DNA of 64,000 bases from an uncultured Clostridia bacterium (lineage in GTDB: Bacteria > Bacillota > Clostridia > Christensenellales > HGM11417): assembly GCA_944332455.1 (NCBI GenBank), contig CALVJY010000002.1, positions 62,001 through 126,000 of the forward strand, given 5' to 3'. Shown here piece after piece: positions 7,704 through 16,279 of the stretch. The position numbers and the translations under genes are program-made. A model generated the notes under the pieces. That model had not been told where the DNA came from, searched no databases, and saw only the letters and a list, made by a program, of their open reading frames with translations. The number at the start of each line of letters is the position of its first letter. The first letter of the stretch is position 1.

Positions 7704-10700
7704 GCGGCCTTGGTCAGCGTGGCCGTGGTCTCGCTGTTCTCGGAATCGCGCAGGACCGAGGAAAAGGTCTCCTCCTCCGCGTCCCAGGTGAAGGTGTAGG
7801 TTTTGCCGTCCGCGTCGGTGGCGGTGATGATCAGCTCTTCGGCGTCGAAGACCACATGGGCCAGCGCCGTGCCGTTGTAGGTCACTCTGCCGTCTGATTC
7901 GATGACCACGGTGACCTCGCCGACGGCGGAGGAGCCGCGGTAGGCCGTGCCCGTCCAGGTGCCGGTGAGCGCCGCGGGGATGATCTCGGTGACCTCGCCC
8001 TGTCGGGTGAGGGTAAGGGTCTCCTCCCCGTAGGAGAGGGTGACGGTCCCGTCAAACACCAGGGTGTGCAGCAGGCCGTCCAGAGAAAAGGTGACGGTCT
8101 TGTCCCCGTCGTAGACGGCGGTAAAGGGCAGTCCGCGGAAGGAGCCGGACAGATCGCCCCGGAGGTTGAGGATGACCGAGCCCTCCGAGGTCGTCCCCGT
8201 GTAGGAACCCACCCAGGAGGCGGGCAGCGCGGGGGGCGTGGTGGGGCCGGTGTAGCCCGCGGCCGCGAAGGAGATCTCTTCCAGGTAGCCGAAGGACTTG
8301 CTGTAGACCACCTGCTTGTTGTAGTAGAACTGCACGTCGGCCTCCTGCACGTCGTTCAGCCGCAGGTGCAGGCCGGTGGCCGTCTCGGAGTAGGTGCCCC
8401 AGCTGCCCCAGTTGAAGTGGTAGGTCCCGTCATTGTGGAAGTAGTACAGGGTGACCTGGCCCATGCCGTCGATGACCAGCTTGAAGTGAGTGGGGTTGTC
8501 GTAGTACTCGCCCTGAGCGTTCTGGCTGCGTCCGGCCGCATACCAGATGCCCTCCCAGCCGTCTCCGGCCAGGGCAGTGATCGCGCCGTCCGCTTCTTCC
8601 GCCGCGCTCAGGCTGAAGCGCAGCATCTCGTTGTCGGCGAAGAAGACAAACACTTTGTCACCGTAGACCCAGTAGCTCCCGGTGCGGTCGCCGCTGATGT
8701 GGCCCAGCCCGTCGAAGGAGAGTTCATCTCCGTCGTAGGTGTAGGTCCCCTCCTCGGCGCCGATGGGCGAGAGCTTGTAGCTGACGCTGTCGTTGTAGGT
8801 GTAGGAGACCACGCGGTAGTCCACGCCCTGCACGGTCACCCGGCCGTTGTCCGTAAAGCTGCCCGAGATCTCGGCGTCGGGATCGTACACCCCGTCGCAG
8901 ATGTAGTAGACCTCGTCCCCGGCGGTGTAGATCATAAAGCTCTCGTCCTCGGGGATGAAGCCGGTGATCTCGCCCCGGTCCGAGGGAGTCAGCACCACGC
9001 TGTAGGGGGTGCTCCACCCGCGCAGCAGGTGGCCGTAGAAGATCCCCCGCTCCCCGTCGAAGGTCAGGGTGCTGATGTAGCCGTCCAGGATGATCTTGAC
9101 CTGTCCAGACTGCTCGAAGTAGTAGTAGCGCCCCTGGGTGGTGGAATAGGCCGAGCTGTACAGGAAGACGCCGTCGGCCCGGAATTCGCCGGTGTAGCGG
9201 CTCATGCTGGGGTCGCCGTCATAGCCCAGGGTGACGGCGGCCAGGCGGTAGCTGCCCAGGAAGGCCGAGCCCGCATAGTCGACCGACAGATACTGCCGGA
9301 AGGTCTCGTTCTCCACGGTGGGCGCTCCGGTCCCGGGCAGGGGCCGGGCGTTCACGGTCAGCGTGCCGTCCTCGTTGACGGTGACGGTGAAAGAGTCATA
9401 GTAGTCGAGGAGGTATCCTCCGGTCACGGTCAGAACATCCCCTTCCTCGGCAAAGCTGCCGTCCAGGACCAGGCCGCCGTTCAGCGAGGCCTCGTGGAAG
9501 GAGAAGGAATTCTCTCCGCTCACGGTCAGGATCCAGCCTTTTTCGGAGACATATTCCCCGACCACAGACATCTCGAAGGGATACAGCTGATAGGCCACAG
9601 TGCCGGTCATGCCGGCGTCCTCCTCGAATTGCAGGCCGTCGGCCGCCGTCAGGGTGCCGCTGACCTCTCCCCTGCCGGAATCGGTGAAGTACATGACGAT
9701 GTGTTCGCCGTCATAGCGGTATGTCCCAGCCATGGTGGTGCCGGTGATCCACTGCATGCTGCCGTCTTCCATCAGGCGGATGATCCCCGAATCCATCACG
9801 CTGCCGCCGATGGACGCCGTCCCGTGGTAGGTCCCGGCGATGCCGGCCACATTCACAAAGCGGGAGGTCAGGATCAGATCCTTGGCCACGGGCAGGTAGT
9901 AGCGCTGAGAGGCGCCGACTGCATGCTCCCAATCCCAGAACACCGAGCCGTCGGCGTTGGGCAGGGCCTCGATCTCCCCGAGCAGGGCGTAGGAGCCGTT
10001 CGTGACCGCCATGTCGCGGGAGGTGGTCTGGCTGCCGTTTTGCAGGGTCAGGGTGAACGACGAGGCGGTCTCGGCCGCCCGGGTGCCGGAGGGCCGGCAG
10101 TTTTCGTCAAAGGTATCGCCATCGAAATTCCAGCAGTCGGCGTTCCAGCCCAGGTTTTCCAGGATCCAGGCCCGGGTGAAGGAACTTTGCTGGGTACCCG
10201 CCGTGTTGCGGACGTCCCCGCCGGACAGGCTGCCGCCGTAGTAGCAGCCGACCACCGCCGTGCCGGGGGTGTAGTACAGGTAGTAATCGTCCGCCGCGCC
10301 GTAGCCGACCAGGTAGCCCACATAGCTCAGGTACAGGTTGTCCGTGGCCTGCGGAGCCACCACCCGGCCGGTGGTGAAGCAGTTCAGGATCAGGGCGTCC
10401 CCCGCCGACATGCCCACCAGGCCGCCTGCATAGGAGACGCCGCCGTCGGTGGCCTCCACCCGGGCGGTGGAAGCGCTGTCGATCACCGAGAGCATATCGT
10501 TGGCGTAGCCGACCAGGCCGCCGGCGTACCGGCCGCCCAGGATCGAGCCCGCGCTCTTGCTGTTGAGGACGGCCACGGTGCCGTAGAGGTTGTAGACCTC
10601 GCCGAACAGGCCGCCCAGCGCATCCTCGTCATAGGCGCCGCTGCCCCCGCCCAGGGTCAGGTCGGTCAGGCAGTTTTCCACATAGACGATGTAGTTTTCC

Positions 10701-11524
10701 GAGGTCTGCAAGCTCCCGGCCAGACCGCCCAGGACCAGGGCGTTCCCGGCCGGGCAGCCGGCGGTGATGGAACCGCTGACCGCGACGTTGGCAAAATTGG
10801 TCAGATCGGCATGGCCGACCACCCCGCCGGCCTCCGCCCCCACCATGGCGTCCGAACTGTAGGAAGTCACCGTGTAGGCGATGTCTTCAAGGGTCAGGTT
10901 CCGGATGACGGCCATGGAGGTCTGTCCGAACAGGCCGACGTAGGAAGTCCCCTCGATGGTGATGGTCTGGATGCTCAGGTCGGAAATGCTGTGTCCCTTG
11001 CCGTCAAACACCCCCGAAAAGGCGGTCTCCTCGGTCTGTCCGGCCGGCTCGTAGACCACGCCGGTCATGTCGAGGTCGGCGCCCAGCTCCACCCAGGCGT
11101 CCAGGAAGGCCGGATTGCCCGCGTTGATCTGCTCGGAGAAGTAGACCAGCTGGATGGGATGGACCAGCACAAAGGGGTCGGCCTCCGTGCCCGAGCCCTC
11201 GGGCACCTCGGTGACCGGGACCTCGGGGGTATCCTCCTCCCAGCCGGCGGTCAGGGTCAGATCGCCCCGGATGGGGGTGGAAAAGTCGAAGGGCTGATCC
11301 TCGCCGGGGGCGTACCAGCCGGTAAAGGTGAAGCCCTCCCGCTCGGGTTCCCGGGGCTCCACGGCCAGCCCGCCCTCCCGGACGTTCTGGACGGACTGGG
11401 TGACCCCCGTCCCCGTGAAGGTAACGGAATAGAAGACCGTGGTCTCCCCCCCGCAGGCGCCCAGCGCCAGGCCAAGAGCCGCGATCATCACGGCCGAAAG
11501 CAGCAATGTCAGTTTGCGTTTCAT
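7700..11524 (-). CDS. Giant lipoprotein with InlB B-repeat and GLUG-type repeats
   Basis: 1274-residue exported protein of unknown function. The lipoprotein signal ends LGAC (Cys24). One InlB B-repeat follows (about residues 28-92, EGFTFTGWYAPGEDQPFDF). Then comes a region of about 330 residues typical of GLUG-motif proteins: GTEADPFVLVHP, FSGVFDGKGHSISDL, YVGLFGQ, and repeated GG(V/L)VG and GGLxG turns, expected to form a beta-helix. The second half is built of beta-strand modules with G-x-Y-x-x-D-G-x-x-x-F-D-G signatures like those of its two operon neighbours. The ATG lies one base after the stop codon of the upstream gene (TGACATG), so translation is probably coupled. GLUG proteins include secreted adhesins and peptidases; no catalytic motif is visible here. 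Confidence 0.9.
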   Translation of the reverse strand: MKRKLTLLLSAVMIAALGLALGACGGETTVFYSVTFTGTGVTQSVQNVREGGLAVEPREPEREGFTFTGWYAPGEDQPFDFSTPIRGDLTLTAGWEEDTPEVPVTEVPEGSGTEADPFVLVHPIQLVYFSEQINAGNPAFLDAWVELGADLDMTGVVYEPAGQTEETAFSGVFDGKGHSISDLSIQTITIEGTSYVGLFGQTSMAVIRNLTLEDIAYTVTSYSSDAMVGAEAGGVVGHADLTNFANVAVSGSITAGCPAGNALVLGGLAGSLQTSENYIVYVENCLTDLTLGGGSGAYDEDALGGLFGEVYNLYGTVAVLNSKSAGSILGGRYAGGLVGYANDMLSVIDSASTARVEATDGGVSYAGGLVGMSAGDALILNCFTTGRVVAPQATDNLYLSYVGYLVGYGAADDYYLYYTPGTAVVGCYYGGSLSGGDVRNTAGTQQSSFTRAWILENLGWNADCWNFDGDTFDENCRPSGTRAAETASSFTLTLQNGSQTTSRDMAVTNGSYALLGEIEALPNADGSVFWDWEHAVGASQRYYLPVAKDLILTSRFVNVAGIAGTYHGTASIGGSVMDSGIIRLMEDGSMQWITGTTMAGTYRYDGEHIVMYFTDSGRGEVSGTLTAADGLQFEEDAGMTGTVAYQLYPFEMSVVGEYVSEKGWILTVSGENSFSFHEASLNGGLVLDGSFAEEGDVLTVTGGYLLDYYDSFTVTVNEDGTLTVNARPLPGTGAPTVENETFRQYLSVDYAGSAFLGSYRLAAVTLGYDGDPSMSRYTGEFRADGVFLYSSAYSTTQGRYYYFEQSGQVKIILDGYISTLTFDGERGIFYGHLLRGWSTPYSVVLTPSDRGEITGFIPEDESFMIYTAGDEVYYICDGVYDPDAEISGSFTDNGRVTVQGVDYRVVSYTYNDSVSYKLSPIGAEEGTYTYDGDELSFDGLGHISGDRTGSYWVYGDKVFVFFADNEMLRFSLSAAEEADGAITALAGDGWEGIWYAAGRSQNAQGEYYDNPTHFKLVIDGMGQVTLYYFHNDGTYHFNWGSWGTYSETATGLHLRLNDVQEADVQFYYNKQVVYSKSFGYLEEISFAAAGYTGPTTPPALPASWVGSYTGTTSEGSVILNLRGDLSGSFRGLPFTAVYDGDKTVTFSLDGLLHTLVFDGTVTLSYGEETLTLTRQGEVTEIIPAALTGTWTGTAYRGSSAVGEVTVVIESDGRVTYNGTALAHVVFDAEELIITATDADGKTYTFTWDAEEETFSSVLRDSENSETTATLTKAA

Positions 11525-11525
11525 G

Positions 11526-14500
11526 TCATGCCTCCTCGGCCACCAGCCAGAGCGTCAGGCCGCTCTCGGAGGTATAAGCCACCCCTCCGGCGGTCTCCTG
11601 GCTGTAGGCCCGGTATTTTTCGATCAGGCGGGGTTCTTCGCCGCTCCGATCCAGTTCACTGATGATGATGACGCCGTCCCGGATCTCGTAGACGTAGCTG
11701 TACCGCTCGGGATAGGCCACGCCGCCCTCGGTCACGGTGACGGACAGCTCGGCCGAGGCGTAGACGTAGTCCGAAGCGTTGCTCCGGCCGTCCAGGGTCA
11801 GCGCCGACCCGTCGGCCGCGGTGTAGCGTCCCGCCCAGCCGTCGGGGAGGGTGAAGACGTTGACAAGGCTTAAGGAAGCGTCAAAAATGCCCACGTTCTG
11901 CTCGTCCTGAATGACCAGGAAGTAGGCGAAGCTGCCTTCCAGATACAGCTGCACGGTGGAAGCATCCGCGTACACAAAGCTGGCCTCTGCCCCGCCGAAG
12001 GTCCCGGCAGCCTGGCCGTCCAGGGTAAAGTCGGAGCCGATCTGGAAAGTGATGCCGTTGGGGCCCAGCCACTCGGGGCCGACCATGGCCGAATAGAGGC
12101 CGAACAGCAGGGTCTCGCCCCCGGCAACCGGGGTCATGGCCAGCAGGCCGTCCTCGTTCTCTTGGGCGGTCCAGACCGGGCTGCCCGCCCGGCTGAGGGT
12201 GATGACGCCGTCCTCGAGGGCATAGTCGAAGGTCTCGGTCCCATCCCCGGTCAGGGTGGCCGTGCCCAGTCCCACGTTGCTCCGCCCGTCGAAGGAGAGC
12301 AGGCGCTCCCCGCTGCGGAAGGTCCGGCCCGAAAGTTCATCGGGCAGGCGGTAGGAGATCTCGGCCTGGCCGTCGGACAGGGTCAGCCCCTCCGCCGTCA
12401 GGGTGACGCGGTAGGAGGTCCCGCCGTTCGCAAAGGAAGCCGTTCCGGTCAGCCGGTCGTAATCATACGGCACGGTAAAGGAGGTCGAACCGCTCCGGAA
12501 GGTCACCTCGCCCCGGGCCGCCCACAGGGTGCCGTCGGAGAGCTGGAAGGAGAAGTCGTACTCTCCCTCTCCGTTGAAGGAAAGGGCGCTGCCGTCGCTG
12601 CCGTTCCAGCTTCCGGCCAGGGGATCGGCGTAGGTCATGTTGTAGTCGTCCACGATCATGCCCGAGGAAGCTGTGTAGAAGGCCGCCTCGAACAGGGTCC
12701 CGCGGCCGTAGTCCGCGCTGATGGAGTTCAGCCGGCCGTAGCCGTACATGGTGGTGCCGTACCAGAAGGTCAGATAGTAGGAAACGCTGCCGTCCGAGGC
12801 GGTCTCGGGCTCGGCGCTGTAGGTCAGGTTGAATCCGTTGGTGTCGTAGGCCAGACCGTAGCCCTCCCGGCCGATGCCCTCCAGCACGATGGAGTAGCCC
12901 ACGACCTCGTCGGTCCAGGTCCCGGTCAGGCTGCCCGCCCGACCCATGACCGTCTGCACCCCGTTCCGCTCGAAGACCAGCAGGCCGTCCTCGTTGAAGA
13001 AGGCCCGGCCGCCCTCGAAGGTCAGGGTCTCGCCGGTCACGGCATAGGCCAGGGTGTCTCCGCCCGCCGTCAGGCTGCCCTTGCCGTCAAAACTCACCGT
13101 GAACGAATGGTTGAAGGGGGACTCCCAGCTCCCGGCAAAGAGGTCGAAGCGCTCGACCGAAAGGGTCAGGCCGTCCGCCGAGGCCATGCTCTGGCCGTCC
13201 TCGGAGATCAGGGCCTCGATCCGCCGGTCGCCCAGGTTCAGGGTCACTTCCAGCCCCACGCACTCGTAGGTGAAGGAGGTCTGGGCCCCGCTTGCAGAGG
13301 TCAGGGTCCCGGAGCCGTCCCCCCGGAAGAGATAGGTCTCCCCGGCGGGGCTGTACCATTCGCCCCGGGCGGCCGTGTCCAGATAGGCGGTCAGGGCGGT
13401 GCCCGCCGATTCGGAGAAGTTGACGCCGTCGTAAATGATCAGGCGGCCGTCCTCGATCCGGGCATAGTAGTCCCCGTCCTCGATCTCGCCGTCGGCCAGG
13501 CTGGCAAAGCGGCCGTTTTCAATGAAGATCTTCTCCCCGTCGTAGACGTACATCCGATGGACCACGCTGCCCTCGAAGTACTGGGTCAGCCGGCCGTTTC
13601 CGTCCAGCACCAGCCGGACCTCCCGGCCGGACAGGTAGGCGAAGTACTCGCCCTCGGCCTCGGCATAGTCGGCAAAGCCCACGTACACCGTCATGTCCCG
13701 GGTCAGCATCATGGCCGAGGGGATCCGCTGGGTGCAGGCCTCGTCCAGGAAGTAGCCGTAGGAGATCAGGCCGTCGTCGGAGATAAAGGTGTTGCGGCCG
13801 TCTCCCCCGTAGATCCAGTAGACGGGCAGGCTGCCGCCGCTCACCCGGACCTCGTCCCGGGTCTGGGAGAGCATGCCTCCGTCGTTCCCCTCGGCGGTCA
13901 CGCTCTCGCCCGAAAAGTCGAAGGTCACGGTGAAGGCGTTGGTCTCGGCCCCCGAGACCAGCACGGAGGGCCGGCCGTTCTCGAACTGCCATTCGGCCTC
14001 CCGCCAGCCCAGCAGGGCGAACACCGTGTCGGGGTCGGTCATGTCGTAGGCCTGTCCGTCCTGGACCAGCTGGCCGGCCGAGTTGGTCTGGTAGGCCCCC
14101 AGAAGCAGGGCCTGTCTGGAGTCCACCCCGGCGGTGCCGTCCGCATAGCGGAGGCCGACCGCCGTGCCCTCGATCAGGCCGGAGCCGGGCTCCTGCCCGT
14201 TGACGTGCAGGGTGGCCGAGCTGTAGGACCAGGTGATGGCGGTCTCGGTCTCGGCCATGCCGACCAGGCCGCCGGCCGCCGCCACGGTCTCCGGGCTCTG
14301 GGCGTAGACCGAACCCGCGGAGAAGGAGTTGGCCACCGAGGCAAAGGTGCGCAGATAGCCCACCACGCCCCCGCTCAGCATGCTCCGGCCGGAAATGCTG
14401 CCGGAGTAGACGCAGTTGTACACATTGGCGGGCGCCGAAGCCGCGGTGCCCACCGCCGAGCCGACCACCCCGCCGGCCGCCAGCACGGGCTGGCTGCCCG

Positions 14501-15626
14501 AGGAGCGGATGTTCACGTTGGAGGTGCAGAAGGAGACCGTGCCCGAGTAGTCCTCGCCGTAGCCCTGCACAAAGCCGCAGATGCCGCCGACGTAGACCAG
14601 CAGATCGGCCTGGGAGTGGCGGAGGGTGATCTGGCCCTCGGCCGAGCAGCCGAAGACGTCCCCGCCCATGTTATAGGCCACCACGCCGCCCACGATGTAG
14701 TTGGCGGCCTCGGACATGTCGGGCTCGATGGTCATGCCGGAGAGGTGCAGATCTTCCACCCGGCCCTGCACCAGGTAGCCGAAGAAGCCGATCACCGAGG
14801 TGTCGCTCTCCACCCGGAAGTCCGAAATGGTGTGGCCGTTGCCGTCAAACACGCCGGAAAAGTGGTTGACGTTGAGTTCACTGCCGATGGTCTCCACCGT
14901 CTCGCCGTTCAGGTCCAGGTCGGCTTCCAGCCGGATCCAGGCCGAATCGAACAGGGTGTCGTCGGGATCGTTGACCCCCCGGATGAAGCGGTTCAGGTGG
15001 GAGACGGTCTCCAAAAGGAAGGGATCTTCCTCGGTCCCCGCGCCCCGCATGGGGGTGGTGTCGGCCTCCAGGCCGGAGATGCTGACCGTCATGGAGGGGG
15101 CCGCAGCCGTAAAGGTGTACACCCCGTCCACCGGGGTCAGCACCGTCCCCCCCGCCGTGACCACCGGGGTGCCCACGGCATGGGAAAGCACCCGCAGGGA
15201 GAAGGAGACCTCGGTCCCCTCGTCCACATAGCGGGGCAGGGTGCCGTCCTCGGTCACGTACTCGGCGAACTCCGAGGTCTGCCAGCTCAGCAGCACCCGG
15301 GCCGCCGGGGGTTCGGGTTCCTCCCCCGACTCCGTCCAGCGGGCGGTCAGGGTGAGGTTTTCATGGACCGGCGCGGAAAAGTCGTAGGGCTGCTCGGCAT
15401 CCTCCGAGGCGAACCAGCCCGAAAAGTCAAAGCCCTCCCGGACCGGCTCCCTGGGCTCTGTCACCGTGCCGCCGGCGGGCACCGTGGTGACGAAATCGGC
15501 CTCGCCGTTGTTGTAGACGTAAGTCACCGTGTACTCGGCCGGCTCCCCGCAGCCCGTGACGAACAGGGCCAGGGAGAGCGCGAAGACCAGAGCGAACAGG
15601 ACTGCCGTAATCTTTTTTGCTCTCAC
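11526..15626 (-). CDS. Giant lipoprotein with InlB B-repeat and GLUG-type repeats (first gene of operon)
   Basis: 1366-residue exported protein of unknown function with the same plan as its neighbour. The lipoprotein signal ends VTGC (Cys26). An InlB B-repeat follows (about residues 30-95, EGFDFSGWFASEDAEQPYDF). An extra Ig-like/beta segment spans about 105-195. The GLUG region spans about 198-480, with GTEEDPFLLETV, FSGVFDGNGHTISDF, GGVVAYN and GGVVGSA. Many beta-strand modules fill the remainder (GEWYSPAGETYLF, GSWESPFNHSFTVSFDGKG, GTWTDEV). The start is GTG at 15626, preceded at 9 bases by AAGGAG. A sigma-A promoter lies about 230 bases upstream with a structured leader in between. The operon probably arose by duplication of one ancestral gene followed by divergence (inference from shared architecture). 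Confidence 0.9.
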   Translation of the reverse strand: MRAKKITAVLFALVFALSLALFVTGCGEPAEYTVTYVYNNGEADFVTTVPAGGTVTEPREPVREGFDFSGWFASEDAEQPYDFSAPVHENLTLTARWTESGEEPEPPAARVLLSWQTSEFAEYVTEDGTLPRYVDEGTEVSFSLRVLSHAVGTPVVTAGGTVLTPVDGVYTFTAAAPSMTVSISGLEADTTPMRGAGTEEDPFLLETVSHLNRFIRGVNDPDDTLFDSAWIRLEADLDLNGETVETIGSELNVNHFSGVFDGNGHTISDFRVESDTSVIGFFGYLVQGRVEDLHLSGMTIEPDMSEAANYIVGGVVAYNMGGDVFGCSAEGQITLRHSQADLLVYVGGICGFVQGYGEDYSGTVSFCTSNVNIRSSGSQPVLAAGGVVGSAVGTAASAPANVYNCVYSGSISGRSMLSGGVVGYLRTFASVANSFSAGSVYAQSPETVAAAGGLVGMAETETAITWSYSSATLHVNGQEPGSGLIEGTAVGLRYADGTAGVDSRQALLLGAYQTNSAGQLVQDGQAYDMTDPDTVFALLGWREAEWQFENGRPSVLVSGAETNAFTVTFDFSGESVTAEGNDGGMLSQTRDEVRVSGGSLPVYWIYGGDGRNTFISDDGLISYGYFLDEACTQRIPSAMMLTRDMTVYVGFADYAEAEGEYFAYLSGREVRLVLDGNGRLTQYFEGSVVHRMYVYDGEKIFIENGRFASLADGEIEDGDYYARIEDGRLIIYDGVNFSESAGTALTAYLDTAARGEWYSPAGETYLFRGDGSGTLTSASGAQTSFTYECVGLEVTLNLGDRRIEALISEDGQSMASADGLTLSVERFDLFAGSWESPFNHSFTVSFDGKGSLTAGGDTLAYAVTGETLTFEGGRAFFNEDGLLVFERNGVQTVMGRAGSLTGTWTDEVVGYSIVLEGIGREGYGLAYDTNGFNLTYSAEPETASDGSVSYYLTFWYGTTMYGYGRLNSISADYGRGTLFEAAFYTASSGMIVDDYNMTYADPLAGSWNGSDGSALSFNGEGEYDFSFQLSDGTLWAARGEVTFRSGSTSFTVPYDYDRLTGTASFANGGTSYRVTLTAEGLTLSDGQAEISYRLPDELSGRTFRSGERLLSFDGRSNVGLGTATLTGDGTETFDYALEDGVITLSRAGSPVWTAQENEDGLLAMTPVAGGETLLFGLYSAMVGPEWLGPNGITFQIGSDFTLDGQAAGTFGGAEASFVYADASTVQLYLEGSFAYFLVIQDEQNVGIFDASLSLVNVFTLPDGWAGRYTAADGSALTLDGRSNASDYVYASAELSVTVTEGGVAYPERYSYVYEIRDGVIIISELDRSGEEPRLIEKYRAYSQETAGGVAYTSESGLTLWLVAEEA

Positions 15627-15734
15627 GATCTGTAACTCCTTAAAAAAACTTGTCTGATTGAAAAAAGTTTGTCTGCGGGGCGGGATCCGGAAGGCCGGCT
15701 CCCCGCTTTTTGGAAGGCCGCGGCGGACAGCGTT

Positions 15735-15771
15735 CTTTTTGCTGCTACAGCAAAAAGGCGGCGCCGCCTTT
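15735..15771 (-). promoter_or_regulatory. Overlapping terminator/antiterminator-like hairpins in the lipoprotein operon leader
   Basis: In the minus-strand transcript an 18-nt palindrome AAAGGCGGCGCCGCCTTT (15771-15754) runs into a U-rich tract, as in an intrinsic terminator. The U tract is also one arm of a second perfect 10-bp hairpin CTTTTTGCTG/CAGCAAAAAG (15757-15735). The two structures share bases and cannot both form. An attenuator is inferred; no ligand-binding family is recognised. Confidence 0.5.
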
Positions 15772-15859
15772 GGAACATCCGGCTTCGGCCCTTTTCCGGC
15801 CGGCGTCCGTCTCTCCTTTGCGGCCGTTTCCCGCTTTAAAGCGGGACAATCGTCTTTTC

Positions 15860-15888
15860 ATTATACTCCATTTCCGGCCGTTTGGCAA
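15860..15888 (-). promoter_or_regulatory. Sigma-A promoter of the large-lipoprotein operon
   Basis: Minus strand: -35 TTGCCA (15888-15883), 17-nt spacer, -10 TATAAT (15865-15860). Expected start of transcription is near 15853, giving a leader of about 226 bases before the GTG start. The leader begins with the perfect palindrome CCCGCTTTAAAGCGGG. Confidence 0.85.
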
Positions 15889-15992
15889 GTCCTTTCTCCT
15901 CTCTGTCGGGTTTTCTCCCCTAATTTTTCCTGATAGCCCGATTCAGCTTTTCTTTTTCCTCGCTTTCGGGCGCGGCTTTGGGACGGCGGTGG

Positions 15993-16020
15993 AAAAAGCC
16001 CCGCCGGGGCGGGGCTTTTT
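15993..16020. terminator. Bidirectional terminator after the surface-protein/ABC operon
   Basis: Perfect palindrome with arms AAAAAGCCCCGCC and GGCGGGGCTTTTT, giving a T-run on both strands. It lies about 240 bases beyond the end of the minus-strand gene stopping at 16262. The rest of 15627-16261 holds the promoter, the leader hairpins and a 22-bp repeat, with no gene. Confidence 0.9.
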
Positions 16021-16184
16021 GAAAGGGAACCCGATCTTCGCGGGTCCCGACATCAGGATCTTCCGGCCCCCGTCCCGGCAAAGGCGGGGACAGGATCTCT
16101 CAGCCCCAACCCGTCAGGACGGGATACCTCCCGTTCCGGCCTTCTGCCGGCGGTCTGCCGACGGAGCCGAAAACCTTCGGGAGA

Positions 16185-16279
16185 GCCGTCAGGAGAGGGC
16201 CGTCCGATCCCGCGCTTCGGGCGGGGCGGAACAGTGGATTTCGCCGAACTCGGGGAGGCCGTCAGGAGAGGGCCGTCCG
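16185..16279. repeat. 22-bp direct repeat duplicating the 3' end of the Ig/beta-helix gene
   Basis: The sequence GCCGTCAGGAGAGGGCCGTC (20 of 22 bases) occurs at 16258-16279, where it encodes the last residues and stop codon of the minus-strand gene. It occurs again at 16185-16206, 73 bases downstream of the stop and outside the gene. Confidence 0.75.

Noticed and set aside
4791-15635. Very long plus-strand open frames (928, 1198 and 1157 codons) opposite the three lipoprotein genes
   Set aside because: They are antisense shadows: the GC-rich genes opposite them avoid stop codons in that frame. Products are Gly/Val/His/Arg-rich without signal peptides, domains or Shine-Dalgarno sites, whereas the minus-strand products have lipoboxes and known repeats.
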